From Zanthoxylum bungeanum (lineage: Eukaryota > Streptophyta > Magnoliopsida > Sapindales > Rutaceae), in assembly GCA_019454045.1 (NCBI GenBank), contig SKCR01023788.1, forward strand, positions 1-64,000: a DNA stretch of 64,000 bases, written 5' to 3'. The notes beneath the pieces are model-generated. The model made no database searches. It saw nothing but the letters and a program-made list of their open reading frames with translations, and was not told where the DNA came from. Positions 22,789 through 35,689 of this stretch are shown here, one piece after another. Each line of letters begins with the position of its first letter. The first letter of the stretch is position 1. The position numbers were made by a program, and so were the translations under genes.

Positions 22789-24730
22789 TGTTGGGTTTTC
22801 TAGGTCAAACCAAGATCAATTAAGAAATGAAATATGTGAATACAACAAAGTAAGAATGCGGAAAATACTCACTTTGATCGGATTTTGGATGCGTTGAACA
22901 AAAAAATTTCCTCCATGGAATTCGGCCAAGCTCCTTGGTGCGATCTTCAATCCAAGCTCCAAGCTTTGTTGTTGATTCCATTCTCAAGGATTGGTTTCCT
23001 TATCACCTTTTGTGAGACTCCTTGATGTGCTAGCATCTTTGATTTTGAAGCAAAATCAAGAAGAAATAAACCCTAGGCTCACGGCAACAATGAGAGAAAA
23101 TGAAGAAGGCCATTCAGCCAGGGTGAGAAAGAGAGAGAGAATAATGATTGAATGTATATTCATTTTTCAAAAATGAAAGCCATATACCAAATAATTATAA
23201 AATGGTAAAAGGACATTCAATCCATCACACAAGTGTGTTGTACAAGCAACCATCAAATCCTATCAACTTCCATCAACCAAAAGGTGAAGTGATAGACAAG
23301 TGATGTGACAAGTGTGGGCCCCATTTTAATTCAAAATCCAAGTGGGTCCACAAACACATTCCGGGCTCGGGTTCGTTAATTCCGAATTAACGAATTTTCC
23401 TTTACGACGTAATTAAATAAATTTTAATTAAATAATTATGCCTAGTAAAATTACTATTCACGTCGTTAACGAATTAATTCTAAATTAATTTGTTTGCCCG
23501 AATTAAAATCCAATTTTAATTCTGCGTCAAAATCTAATTTCATTTAATATATCAAATATATTATTTTATCGATTAATTCCAAATTAATCGTTCTCTCTCT
23601 TTAAACAATATTTTATCCCAGATAAAATTTCTCTGTAATTAATCTCAGATTAATTTTCTCTCTCTTATAATTAATCCTAGATTAATTATGCTCGAGTCAT
23701 ACGTCACCGGTGAATCTTCTAGAAGCGACCCATGAGATCCCTGGATATGTTGGCAATAAATCCGGTTTTCGGACTATCCGAACATGTACATACCTCGTAC
23801 TACATTTTTACCGATTTATGAGACATTGTTGGCATCTAGCAAAGCACCGTGCCTACCAAATTCTCCAGAAATATTCTTAAAGGAATATATAATCTATGTC
23901 AGACGTAGTATACGTAGTATTGCGTATTACGATCCAGTATCAGATGTCACGTGCTAGGCCTGAGGCTAGAATTATGTCTGCCCCGTATGAAGCACATATC
24001 AGATCTCTGGTAACTAGTCTCTATAATCGGATAAACATGACCTAGTCATATTATCCCGATGACTGCAGTACATAAGAGTACTAGTTCCGTATCCTACGTG
24101 ATCATCATCTCTATATGACTGAAGTGATACTTCCATCTTGACATCACACCCAATACAATACGATTCTCAATATACCCAGAAAAGGCGTACACAGAACCGA
24201 TTAAAGCCCTGGACGACCAAAACCAAAGTATATTGATTGTCGCAAGTATTAGCGATGCAAGTCTCAGGTTAAGACCAAATACACCTACCCTGATTCGGAC
24301 TTTCATAGACACATAATCATACTACCAATGGAATTCCGATGGGTCTATCCAGAGCGAAGATGTTTCCGTACCATCGGTAAACACAACCTCCTATTACACT
24401 TGCATGAGTATCCAATACCCAAATATATGAGAACTATGCAGTTATGCTCCCATAACGCGCACAAGTGCAATACTAGTCTATTCCGTATTATCGATGTCCA
24501 ATCTCGATAATACTATGACTATGGATATTTTAATGATTAAAATTTATTGGATTAATATTATCTCATATCTTATTAATCCAGAACTAATCATATGGACTTT
24601 TATCATTTATATATCCCGGCAATCCAATTACAAATGATAAAAGAGAAATTTCCTTTGTCACATAGTTAATTTGTACAACAACACCATGTTCTGTACAAAT
24701 ATTGATGCTATGGGTCATAATTATCCAACA
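22789..24730 (-). repeat. Copia-G 3' LTR
   Basis: Plus-strand start TGTTGGGTTTTCTAGGTC and end TAATTATCCAACA. It is followed at 24731-24747 by the polypurine tract (ATCTCCCACTTGGCCTA on the plus strand), so it is the 3' LTR of a minus-strand element. Confidence 0.9.
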
Positions 24731-24747
24731 ATCTCCCACTTGGCCTA

Positions 24748-26996
24748 TAGCGAATCACTCAAGTGTCCTACACTTGAACTATGTACGGGTCGCTCAAACT
24801 TCTGCTGAGAAACAGCTTTTGTCAATGGATTTACAAGGTTATCATCTGATGCGATTTATTCGATCATCACATCGCCACAATGTATGATCCGATGAATCAG
24901 ATGAAATAATTGAAGTACATATTTAGATCATTGATGAGACCATTAATTCTTTAGCATGTGCTGTAGCCCAGCTCAGCTGCTAACAGAACTACACCTAATC
25001 TAATTTGGATTATATATATCCAAAATGCTTCTTTTGCTGCTTCAGCTGTAGCAATATTCTGCTTTTGTTGTTTATTCGGCAATAATATCTCGCTTGGAAA
25101 ATTTCCAGCTCACTGTTCCGTTATTCTAACTATATAGTACCCTTATTGCGACTTACAGTCGTTATTATCGGTTTGGAAACTCACAGCAGTGAACCCAGTC
25201 ACTTCAAGTTCTCCTTCTCCATAGCTTAAGAAGGCATCCTTAGTTCATCTAAGATACTTAAGGCTATTGTTAACATCAATCCAATGACTAACACTTGGAT
25301 TGGCCTGATTGTGACTTCATATGCTCAAAGCATATGAGACACCAGGTCGCATATATTTCTTTCAATATACGAGTCCTCGGAGAGTGCCAACAACTTTTAG
25401 ATCTATCCTATTAGATCTTTATTCCTAGAATAAAGGTTGTTTCTCCCAAGTATTCTATGGAGAATTTTCATGAAAGCCAAGCTTTCACCGATTGTATTAT
25501 GCGAATGTCATTTCCAAGAAATGACTTGTCATCATTATATATAAGATAATCATTGTCAGTGCGCTCCCACTAACCTCCTTATATACACAAGAATCATCTT
25601 CATTTTGAATTAAATCATATATTATTATGATTACATCAAATGTTGGTTCCAAGAATGCAATGCTTGCTTCAATCCATAAATGGATTGAATTAACTTGCAA
25701 ACCTTGTTTGCATGTTTTGGTGAGATAAAACCGTCAGGATTTTGTAAACATTCTCCAAAAGGTTTCCTTTTAAGGAAAGTGATTTTGATGTTCAGCTGCC
25801 ATATTTCATAAATGAAACATGCAACATTAGCAAGCGTTATCCAAATGGATTTAATTATGGCAACGATTAAGAGGTTTCGTCGTAATCGACACCATGTTGA
25901 TGACGATACCCTTTTTATACAAGCCTGGCTTTGTACATTTGTAAGTTACCATCCATGTACGTCTTCCTTGAAGACTCATATTGTACCATTAGGCACAATG
26001 CCTTCTGGTACAGTAACCAGTGTCCAAACTTGGTTGGTATACATGGAATTCATTTCGGACATCATGACACTTTGCCATAATAGAGAGTCGATATCTTGTA
26101 TCACTTCCCCATACGTAGCCGGTTCGTGTTCCTCAATAAGATTGACATCTTTATGAGGTGAGATCAGAAATCCATGCCTCCCAGGTTATTTTCTGACTCT
26201 CTCCGACTTACACGGTTCTTGTGTATTCGAAGATTGTCGTACAGTTTCATCCTTGATGAACTGTTTGTGTTCCATTAAGGAATCGGTGCCTAGAACAGTA
26301 TTACTCCGATTTCATCAAGTTTTACTTTCCTCCCACTTACCACTGTAAAGGAAAACCGCATAGCGAGCAACAATTACATTGTTCTCCTGTGAGTTGTATA
26401 AGTACTATACTTTGGTTTCCCTAGGATAACCTAAAATTAAGCACTTATTCTAATTTGGGTTCTAGTTTGGTATCATCCTAACATATTCCTAGCTTTCCTA
26501 AATCTTCAGGAATGAAACCTAGTTTCTTTCCTGTTCATATCTAATATGAAGTATGTCCAACAGATTTTCATGGATCCTTATTCAAAATAAGTATTGCACT
26601 GTTTAATGTGTATCCCTAGAAGGAAAATAGTAGCTCGGAGCTACTAATGATTAACCTTATCATGTCCAATAAAGTTCGATTTCTCTTTTCGCACACACCA
26701 TCAGGATTGAAGTGTTCCGGGAAGAGTCCACTATAAAAGAATACTATACTCTTTCAAATAGTCGAGAAACTTATTACTTAAGTATTTTCCACTATGGTCT
26801 AACCGTGATGGTTTTAATAGTCTTGGCAGTCTGTTTTTCTACTTCGTGTCGAAACTCTTTGAATTACTTAAAATTTTCCGATTTATTTTTCAAAAGAAAA
26901 ACATAACCATAACGTAATGCCACATCCATGAAGGTTACGAAGAATTCATATCCACAATTAAGTAATGAAATATGAGCTTGGCTGAATTCCCTAACG
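24748..26996 (-). pseudogene. Copia-G RNase H, RT and part of integrase
   Basis: Minus strand, in order from the right: integrase core remnant (26740-26960), RT (about 25440-26150) and RNase H (24780-25230). The RT part reads VNSIHLWIEASIAFLEPTFD, IYDLIQNEDDSCVYKEVSGS and ALTMIILY, after which the YxDD site is out of frame. At about 26960 the integrase ends and about 35 bases of unclear origin lead to the 5' LTR, in place of gag and the primer site. Confidence 0.82.
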
Positions 26997-28942
26997 TGTT
27001 GGGTTTTCTAGGTCAAACCACGATCAATTAAGCAATGAAATATGTGAATACAACAAAGTAAGAATGCAGAAAATACTCACTTTGATCGGATTTTGGATGC
27101 GTTGAACATAAAAATTTCCTCCATGGAATTCAGCCAAACTCCTTGGTGTGATCTTCAATCCAAGCTCCAAGCTTTGTTGTTGATTCCATGCTCAAAGATT
27201 TGTTTCCCTATCACCTTTTGTAAGACTCATTGATGTGATAGCATCTTTGATTTTGAAGAAAAATCAAGAAGAAATAAGCCCTAGGTCACGGCAACAATGA
27301 GAGAAAACGAAGAAGGCCATTCGGCTAATGTGAGAAAGAGAGAGAGAATAATGATTGAATGTATATTCACTTTTCAAAAATGAAAGCCATATACCAAATA
27401 ATAATAAAATGGTAAAAGGTCATTCAATCCATCACACAAGTGTGTTGTACAAGCAACCATCAAATCCTATCAACTTCCATCAACCAAAAGGTAAAGTGAT
27501 AGACAAGTGATGTGACTTGATGTGACAAGTGTGGGCCCTACTTTAATTCAAAATCCAAGTGGGTTCACAAACACATTCCGGGCTCGGGTTCGTTAATTCC
27601 GAAATAACGAATTTTCCGTTGCGATGTAATTAAATCAAATATAATTAAATAATTATGCTAAGTAAAATTACTATTCACATCGTTAGCGAATTAATTCCAA
27701 ATTAATTCGTTTGCCAGAATTAAAATCCAATTTTAATTCCGCGTCGAAATCTAATTTCGTTTAATATATCAAATATTTTATTTTATCGATTAATTCCAAA
27801 TTAATCGTTCTCTCTCTTTAAATAGTATTTTATCCCAGATAAAATTTATCCCTAATTAATCTCAAATTAATTTTCTCTCTCTTATAATTAATCCTAGATT
27901 AATTATGCTCGAGTTATACGTCATCGGGGAATCTTCGGGAAGCGACCCATGAGATCCCTGGATATGTTGGCAGTAAATCCGATTATCGGACTATCCGAAC
28001 ACGTACGTACCTCGTACTATATTTTTACCGATTTACTAGACATTGTTGTTTCTAGCAAAGCATCGTGCCTACCTAATTCTCCAGAAATATTCTTAAAGGA
28101 ATGTATAATCTATGTCAGGCGTAGTATACGTATTATTGCGTATTACGATCCAGTATCATATGTCACGTGCTAGGCCTGGGGCTGGAATTGTGTCTGCCCC
28201 GTACGAAGCACATTTCGGATCTCTGGTAACTAGTCTCTATAATGAGATAAACATGACCTAGTCATAATATCTCGATGACTGCAGTACATAAGAGTACTAG
28301 TTTCGTATCCTACCTGATCATCATCTTCATATGACTGAAGTGATACTTCCATCTTGACATCACACCCAATACACTACGATTCTCAATATACCCAGAAGAG
28401 GCATACACAGAATCGGTAAAGCCCTGGATGACCAAAACCAAAGTATATTGATTGTCGCAAGTATTAGCGATGCAAGTCTCAAGTTAAGACCAAATACACC
28501 TACCCTGATTCGGACTTCCATAGACATATAGTCATACTACCAATGGAATTTCGAGGGGTCTACCAGAGCAAGCTGTTTCCGTACCATCGGTAAACATAAC
28601 CTCCTATTACACTTGCATGAGTATCTAATACCCAAATATATGATAACTATGCCGTTATGCTCCCACAACGCGCACAAGTGCAATACTAGTCTATTCCGTA
28701 TTATCGATGTCCAAACTCGATAATACTACGACTAGGGATATTTTAATGATTAAACCTTAGTGGAATAATACTGTCTCATATCTTATTAATCCGGAACTAT
28801 CATATGGACTTTTATCATTTATATATCCCGGTAATCCAATTACAAATATAAAAGTGTAATTTCCTTTGTCACATAGTTAATTTGTAGAACAACACCATAT
28901 TTTTATACAAATAGTGATGCTATGGGTCATAAATGTCCAACA
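26997..28942 (-). repeat. Copia-G 5' LTR
   Basis: Plus-strand start TGTTGGGTTTTCTAGGTC, end AAATGTCCAACA. No primer binding site beside it because of the internal deletion. Confidence 0.9.
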
Positions 28943-29351
28943 CATATCCACTGGAATGTGTCTCAAGAGTCTTAGATATGTCATCCAAAGACTCTTTACT
29001 CAAGCCATCCCTAATGAATTTAATTTTATCTTCAAGGTTACCAGACATCATTCCTAAAGAACAACGAGTATTACATGTCATACGAGCACATTTATAGCAA
29101 ACACCCATTCTTTTAGCTCTTCTCTTTTTAGCATAGGTGTTTTTTCCTAAACTAGGCAGATATGTAACAAAAGAGTCAGAGGACTCACCTACCAATCGGA
29201 CTCGTGATTTAATAAACCAACGAATTTCATTAAGAATATCTTTGATCATCAATAGTCTCATCCGTCCCATGCGAGCTTTGTAGACTTTCATCAGAGAGTT
29301 TTGAGGGAGAGAAGGAAATTGCTTGTGAAGATTTGCGATAATTTATTCCAT
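28943..29351 (-). pseudogene. Athila-2 accessory ORF, split by Copia-G
   Basis: Homologue of the ORF at 1625-2089. From the start: ATG GAA then a stop as codon 3, then ANLHKQFPSLPQNSLMKVYK, the basic run KKRRAKR, the Cys cluster GVCYKCARMTCNTRCSLG with all four Cys, and KIKFIRDGLSKESLDDIS. The C-terminus lies beyond Copia-G at 22729-22788. The better preserved Cys cluster here defines the pattern C-x2-C-x4-C-x3-C. Function unknown. Confidence 0.75.
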
Positions 29352-29399
29352 CCTGAAATGTGACTTTACCTACACAAATTAAACACACAAAAATTAAAA

Positions 29400-30478
29400 C
29401 ACACCAAATCACAATATATACACAGATTGCATGGGTTGCCTCCCAGCTAGCGCTAAGTTTAAAGTCATTAGCTGGCCATGACTGCCCGAATGTTAGGCTG
29501 GATCTGAAAGTGTGACACTTTCTTTTTGTAACACCTGAGTAATCACAAATGGAACTGACCACCTTGACTTCAGCTTTCCAAGGAAGTGTTTCAATCATGA
29601 ATCGTACAACAACACCTGCTGCCCTGGCTCCAGTTGTCTGCGCATTATTTTTTATCATGCCATCTTTTGGTCTTTTCTTTGTACAATTTTGCATTCTCAT
29701 AAGCATGTAGGCAAAATTCCTCTAATTCATTGAGTTGGTGGAGTCGTTTCTCTCCTGCTACTTATAAATCAAGATTTAACTTCTTCAGTGCCCAGTACGT
29801 TTTGCGTTCAAGCTCCACTAGCAGATAACACACTTTTCTAAACACCATTCGATATAGGGACATACTAAGCTTCTAGTACGTCATCTAATTTTTCAGACCA
29901 ATCCTTCTTTTTTGATCCAACGGTTCTCTCTAAGATTCTTTTGATCTCCCTGTTTGAAACTTCAACTTATCTATTTGACTGTGGATGGTAGGCAGTGGCA
30001 ACTTTATGAGTAACTTCATATTTGGATAGGAGTGTATCGAAGTATCTATTGCAGAAATGTGTGCCTCCATCACTGATAATCGCCCGAGGTGTTTCGAAGC
30101 GAGTGAAAATATTCTTTTTAAGAAATTTTATCACCACTTTCGAATGATTTGATGGCAGTATAATTGCTTCAACCCAATTGGGGGACATAGTCTACTGCAA
30201 CTAGTATTTACAAGTTTCTGAATGATGGAACAAAGGGTCCAATAAAATCATTCTGCCATACATCAAATATCTCCACTTCCATAATGTTTTACAGAGGTCC
30301 TTCATTTATCCTTGAAATATTTCCGTTTCTTTGGCACCTGTCATATTGAAGAGAAAATAGATAAGCATCTTTTAAAAAAGTGGGCTAGAACAAACCTAAT
30401 TGTAGGACTTGGATACAGTTTTATTTCCGCTGAAGTGTCCGCTGTATGGTGATGAATGACAATGTTGCAAGGCACTAT
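29400..30478 (-). pseudogene. Athila-2 integrase remnant
   Basis: Reads [39 protein letters not shown] (second catalytic Asp) and [10 protein letters not shown] near 29967-30188. The C-terminal part of integrase is decayed and shortened (29500-29900). It ends abruptly at about 30478, at the position equal to 3330 in Athila-1, where copia LTR sequence begins. Confidence 0.85.
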
Positions 30479-31197
30479 TAGCGACGTGAATAGTAATTTT
30501 TCTTGGCATAGTTATTTAATTAAATTTGATTTAATTACGTCGCAACGGAAAATTTGTTAATTCGGAATTAGCGAACCCGAGCCTGGGAGTGTTTACGGGC
30601 CCACTTATATTTCGAATCAAGTGGGCCCACAAGTCACATCACGTGTCACATCATTAGTCACACAAGTAATGGAAGTCTCATCGCCTTTTGGGGATTGACA
30701 TCTAGTCATTATTATTGATTGATGGAGGTGGTTGAAGGCTTTAAAGCCTTGTACCAAATTTTTGGTAAATGTAATTGTATTTGTTTTTTGAAAATAAAAT
30801 ACAAACACACTACACTTCTCTCTTCCTCTCCTACCTCACGGCCTTGGGCCATTTTTCCTCTCTCAAATTTTCTTCCTTTGGCCGAAAGTCACAAGGATGA
30901 AGATGAAAGTTTGTTGCAAACTTTCAAGGGTGCTAGCACATCTAAAGAGTATATACAAAGGTGATAGGGAAACGTTTCCCATGAGCATGGAATCCATTTA
31001 CAAAGCTTGGAGCTTGAAGACAAACATGGAGCACAAAGAAAAGGCATGGCCGAACCTAGGAGGAAAAGCTTGAAGAAATTTTTTATGTTCAACGCATCAC
31101 AAATCAGATCAAAGTGAGTATTTTTGCTACTTTAACTTTGATGTATTCACTTAATTTCTTACTTAATTAGATCTTGGATGACCTAGAAAACTCAACA
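30479..31197 (+). repeat. Truncated copia LTR (3' third)
   Basis: Begins inside the LTR at GCGACGTGAATAGTAATTTT (near 15093 in the Copia-E LTR) and ends at AAAACTCAACA. The 5' two thirds are missing. It separates two Athila pieces of opposite orientation. Confidence 0.82.
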
Positions 31198-31925
31198 GGG
31201 AGATCGAATCTCATAAAAGATAATCGAGGTAGACAAAGTAAAGTTCGAGACAATAGTAAAATTACCTGCACCATCATCCGTAAAGGGATTCAAAGTTTTC
31301 TCGGGCAAGCAGGATTTTACAGTAGATTTATCAAAGACTTCTCCAAGATTGCTAAACCTCTGTGCAATCTGCTGGAGAATGCCACCATGCTTTTGAAATC
31401 TTGAAACAGAAGCTGGTCTCTGCCCCGATTATAGTAGCACCAGACTAAACACTTTCATTTAAAGTGATGTGCGATGCTAGTGATTTTTCTGTAGGTCTAG
31501 TTTTGGTACAACGGAAAGCAAAAATTTTCCACACCATTTACTACTCTAGTAGAACTTTGAATGAAGCACAGCTCAACTACACAACAACTGAAAAGTAGTT
31601 GCTCACAGTTGTGTTTGCTTTTGATAAATTCAGCTCCTATCTACTCGGTCCCAAAGTGGTGGTCTACACAGATCATTCAGTAATCAAATACTTGATCACG
31701 AAGAAAGATGTCATGCCCAGATTGATCTGTTGGGTACTTCTACTACAAGAATTTGACGTGGAGATCTGAGTTAGGAAAGGGATAGAAAATCAAGTGGCAG
31801 ATCACTTATCGAGGCTCGAGAATGGAGAAACAATTAGCAATGAGATGATAATCAAAGAAATTTTTTTAGATGAACAGTTGTTTGCCATCAAACAGCAGAA
31901 AGTCACTTAGAATGCTGATTCTGTG
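31198..31925 (+). pseudogene. Athila RT-RNase H piece, inverted
   Basis: Plus-strand sequence matching the minus strand of Athila-1 from about 4235 to 3512. Readable: [31 protein letters not shown], then RNase [20 protein letters not shown] and [14 protein letters not shown] with stops. It keeps the Asp of YTDH that Athila-1 has lost. It ends at the Copia-A LTR. Confidence 0.85.
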
Positions 31926-33961
31926 TGTAAGAGTTCTACGGTCCCAATGATCATTAAACAAGCATGAAATAAGTGCGAATACAAATCAACGAAGTTGCGG
32001 AATACTCACATCGATCGGTTGAGCGACGCTTTGATGAACAAAAATCAATTTCTGCTCCATGGACTGCTCACAGCAATGGCAGTGAAGTGCTCACTGTTTT
32101 GGCCTTCAATCAACAAGAAACCAAGCTCCAAGCTTCGTCATTTGATTCCCGGCTCATTGGTGGGCTTCCCTATCACTTTCGCATGTCTCTCGGAGTGCTA
32201 GCTCTTGTGATTTTGCCACAAAAATCACACACTCATGCTTCCCACTGCTCACGGTTTTAACAGAAACCAATGACTTGGGCATGTGAAGAAGAAATGGATG
32301 AGTGAGAGAGAGATTTGTGTAAGTTGTTTTGATTTTATATATCAAATACACTTATATATTTTCCAAAAAATAATAAAGTGATTTACCACTTTTTGGCTTT
32401 CAAAAAGTCAAATGGTAAAGCTTCCAACAACTCCAACAACTACCATCAATCAATCAATGGTATCATCACTCAAAGTGACATGATTTGACGCTTGATGTGA
32501 CGCTAGATGCGACTAACGATTTGACGCTTGATTTGACTTGCATGCCGCACTCATTCGAATGCGAATGCGAATGCGCTCGCAATAATCTCAGGCTCGGGTT
32601 CGCTAATTCCAAATTAACAAATTTTCCGTTGTGTCGTAATTAAATCTAATTTAATTAAATAATCATGCCTAGCATAATTACTATTCATGTCGCTAATGAA
32701 TTAATCTAAATTATTCGTTCGCCCGAATTAAAATCTAATTTTAATTCCACGTTGAAATCCAATTTCGTTTAATATATCGAATATATTAATTTACCGATTA
32801 ATTCCAAATTCATCGTTATCTCTCTTTAAATGATATTTTATCCCCGATAAAATATCTCTGCAATTAATCCCAGATTAATTTTCTCTCTTTTATTAATCCC
32901 AGATTAATTTAGAGTGCGAGTCATACATCATCGGTGAATCTTTGGGAAGCGACCCATGAGATCCCCAGATATATTGGCAGTAAAGTCGGTCGTCGGACTA
33001 TCTGAACACGTAAGTACCTCGTACTACATTTTACCGATTTACAAGACAAGGTTGGCTTCTAGCAAAGCGCCATGCCTACCCAATTCTCCGGAAATATCCT
33101 TATAGGAATAAAAGATCTATATCAGGCATAGTATACGTAGTATTGCGTATTTCTGTCCAGTATCGGATGATCACGTGCTAGGTCTAGGGCTGGAATTGTG
33201 TCTGCCTCGTACGAAGCACATGTCAGATGTCTGGTAACTAGTCTCTATAATCGGATAAACCTAACCTTGTCAGTTTTTCCCGATAGCTCCAACATTTAAG
33301 AGAACCAGTCTCGTATCCTACGTGACCATCATCTCCACTATGACTGGAGTGATACTTCCGTCTTGACATCACACCCAACACACTGCGATTCTCAATATAC
33401 CCAGCATTGGCGTACACAGAACCTGTTAAAGCCCTGGACGACCGCAACCAAAGTATATTGATTGTCGCAAGTATTAGCGATGCAAGTCTCAGGTTAAGAC
33501 CAAATACATCTACCCTGATTTCGGACTTCCCTAGACACATAGTCATACTACCAATGAAATTCCGAGGGGTCTATCCAGAGCGAAGCTTTTTCCCGTACCA
33601 TCGGTAAAACAAAACCTCCTATTGCACTTGCATGAGTATCCTATACCCAAATATATGAGAACTATGCCTTTGTGCCCTCACAACGCGCACAAGTGCAATA
33701 CTAGTCTTTTACATATTTATCGATGTTCAATCTCGATAATACTCTGACTAGTGATATTCAATGATTTATCCTTCGTGGACTGATACTGTCTCATATCATT
33801 CTCAATTTAGGAATAAATCATAGGGACCTCCTATCATTTATACATCTAGGTGACCTAATCACAAATGATAAGAGTACGATCTCCTTTGTCACATAGTTAT
33901 TTTTTACAACAACACCATGATCTGTACAAATAGTGACGCTATGGGTCATAATTGTCCAATA
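31926..33961 (-). repeat. Copia-A 3' LTR
   Basis: Plus-strand start TGTAAGAGTTCTACGGTCCC. The end at 33961 reads TCCAATA instead of TCCAACA, one mutation in the terminal dinucleotide. Followed by the polypurine tract. The five bases before it are CTGTG; those after the far end of the element (50304-50308) are ATGTG, a probable target duplication with one change. Confidence 0.87.
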
Positions 33962-35400
33962 ATCTCCTACTGGCCTATAGGCAGTCACTCGAGTGTCTGA
34001 CACCCGAACTATGTACTGTTGGCTCAAATTTCTGAGAAAAGGCTTTCGTAAGTGGATTTTCATGATTATCATCTGATGTGATTTATTCGATCATCACATC
34101 GCCACGATATATGATCCGAACGAATCAGATGAATATCGAAGTATATATATGGATCGTTGATGAGATCAGTAATTTCTTAGCCTGTGCTCAAGCCTAGCTC
34201 AGCTGCTAACAGAATTATATCTAATCTAATTAGATTTATTATCGACCCAGAAGGCTTCTATTACCGCCTCAGCTGCAGCAATAACCTGCATTTGTTGTTT
34301 ATATGGTAACAGTATCTTGCTTGGAAGATTTCTAGCTCACTTTCCGTTATTCAAACTATTTAGTACCGTTTGTGACTTTTAGTCATTTTTATCGGTGGGG
34401 AAACTTGCAGTAGTGATCCCAGTCACTTCAAGTTCTTCTTCTCCATTATTTAAGACAACATTCTTAGATCTCTAAGATACTAACGGATGTTCTTAACATC
34501 AATCCAGTGACTATCACTTGGATTGGCCTGATTGTGAATCCATATGCTCAAAGCGTATGAGACACCAGGTCACGTATATTTTTCAATGTACGAGTTCTCG
34601 GAGAGTTTTAACAACTTTTAAATCTATCCCAGTAGATCATTATTCCTAGAATAAAGGTTGTTTCTCCCAAGAATTTCTACGGAGAATTTTCATGAAAACT
34701 AAGCTTTCACTGATTGTTTTATGGGAATATCATTTCCAAGAAATGACATATTATTATCATTATTTATAGGACAGTCACTGTCAGTGCGCTCCCACTAACC
34801 TCCTTATATACACAAGAATCATTTCGTTTTGAATTAAATCATACTTCATTATAATTACATCAAAACGACAATTCCAAGAACCTATGCTTGCTTCAATCCA
34901 AACATGGATCGAACAACCTGCAAACCTTGTTTGCTAATTTTGGTACGACAAAACCGACAGGATGTTGTAAACATCCTCCAAAATTTTCCCTTTTAAGGAA
35001 AGCGATTTTCTCGTTCGAGCTACCATGTTTCATAAATGAAACATGCAGTTTAAGCAAGCATTATCCAAATGGATTTACCGTGGCAACAGGTAAAAGGTTG
35101 AATCGAAATCAACATAATATTGATAACGATACCTTTTCGCTACAAGCCTAGCTTAGTACGCTGGTATGTTTCCATCCATGTATGTCTTCCTTGAAGACTT
35201 ATATAGTACCAATAGGCACGATGCCTTGCGGTACATCAACTAGTCTCCAAACATAGTTGATATACATGGAATCCATTTCGGATGTCATGGCACTTTGCCA
35301 TAATCAGGGAGTCGATACCTTGTATCACTTCCTCTTACGTAGTCAGTTGGTATACCTCAAAAGATTGACATCTTTATGAGGTGAGATCAGAAACCAATAC
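33962..35400 (-). pseudogene. Copia-A polypurine tract, RNase H and RT remnants
   Basis: 33962-33979 is the polypurine tract. RNase H follows at about 34000-34460 and RT at 34590-35400, collinear with Copia-E and Copia-B and read on the minus strand. Frames are broken throughout; SGSALT and the region for IQNEDDSC are recognisable near 34750-34830. Confidence 0.78.
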
Positions 35401-35689
35401 CCCAGGTTATTTTCTGACTCTCTCCAACTTACACGGTTCTTGTGTATTCGAATATCATGGTATAGTTTCATCCTTGATGAACTATATGTGTTCGATTAGG
35501 ACTCGGTGCCTAGAATAGTATTACTCCGATTTTCATTAAGTTTTACTATCCTCCCATTAACCACTACATATCAGTATTCCTCTTAGGAAAACCGCATGGT
35601 AAGTAATAATCTAATTGTTCTCTCATGAGTTGTATAAGTATAATACTTATGGTATCCCTAGGATAACCTACAATGGGCACTTATCCAAT

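Larger units (their letters stand above)
22784..28947 (-). mobile_element. Copia-G, complete ends, internal deletion
   Basis: Two full-length LTRs (22789-24730 and 26997-28942), about 95% alike where compared, flank only 2266 internal bases. The flanks GATAT (22784-22788) and CATAT (28943-28947) look like a 5-bp target duplication with one mutation. It lies in the accessory ORF of Athila-2 after the codons for SGYV. Gag, protease, half of integrase and the primer site are missing, so it could only have been mobilised before the deletion or in trans. Confidence 0.88.
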
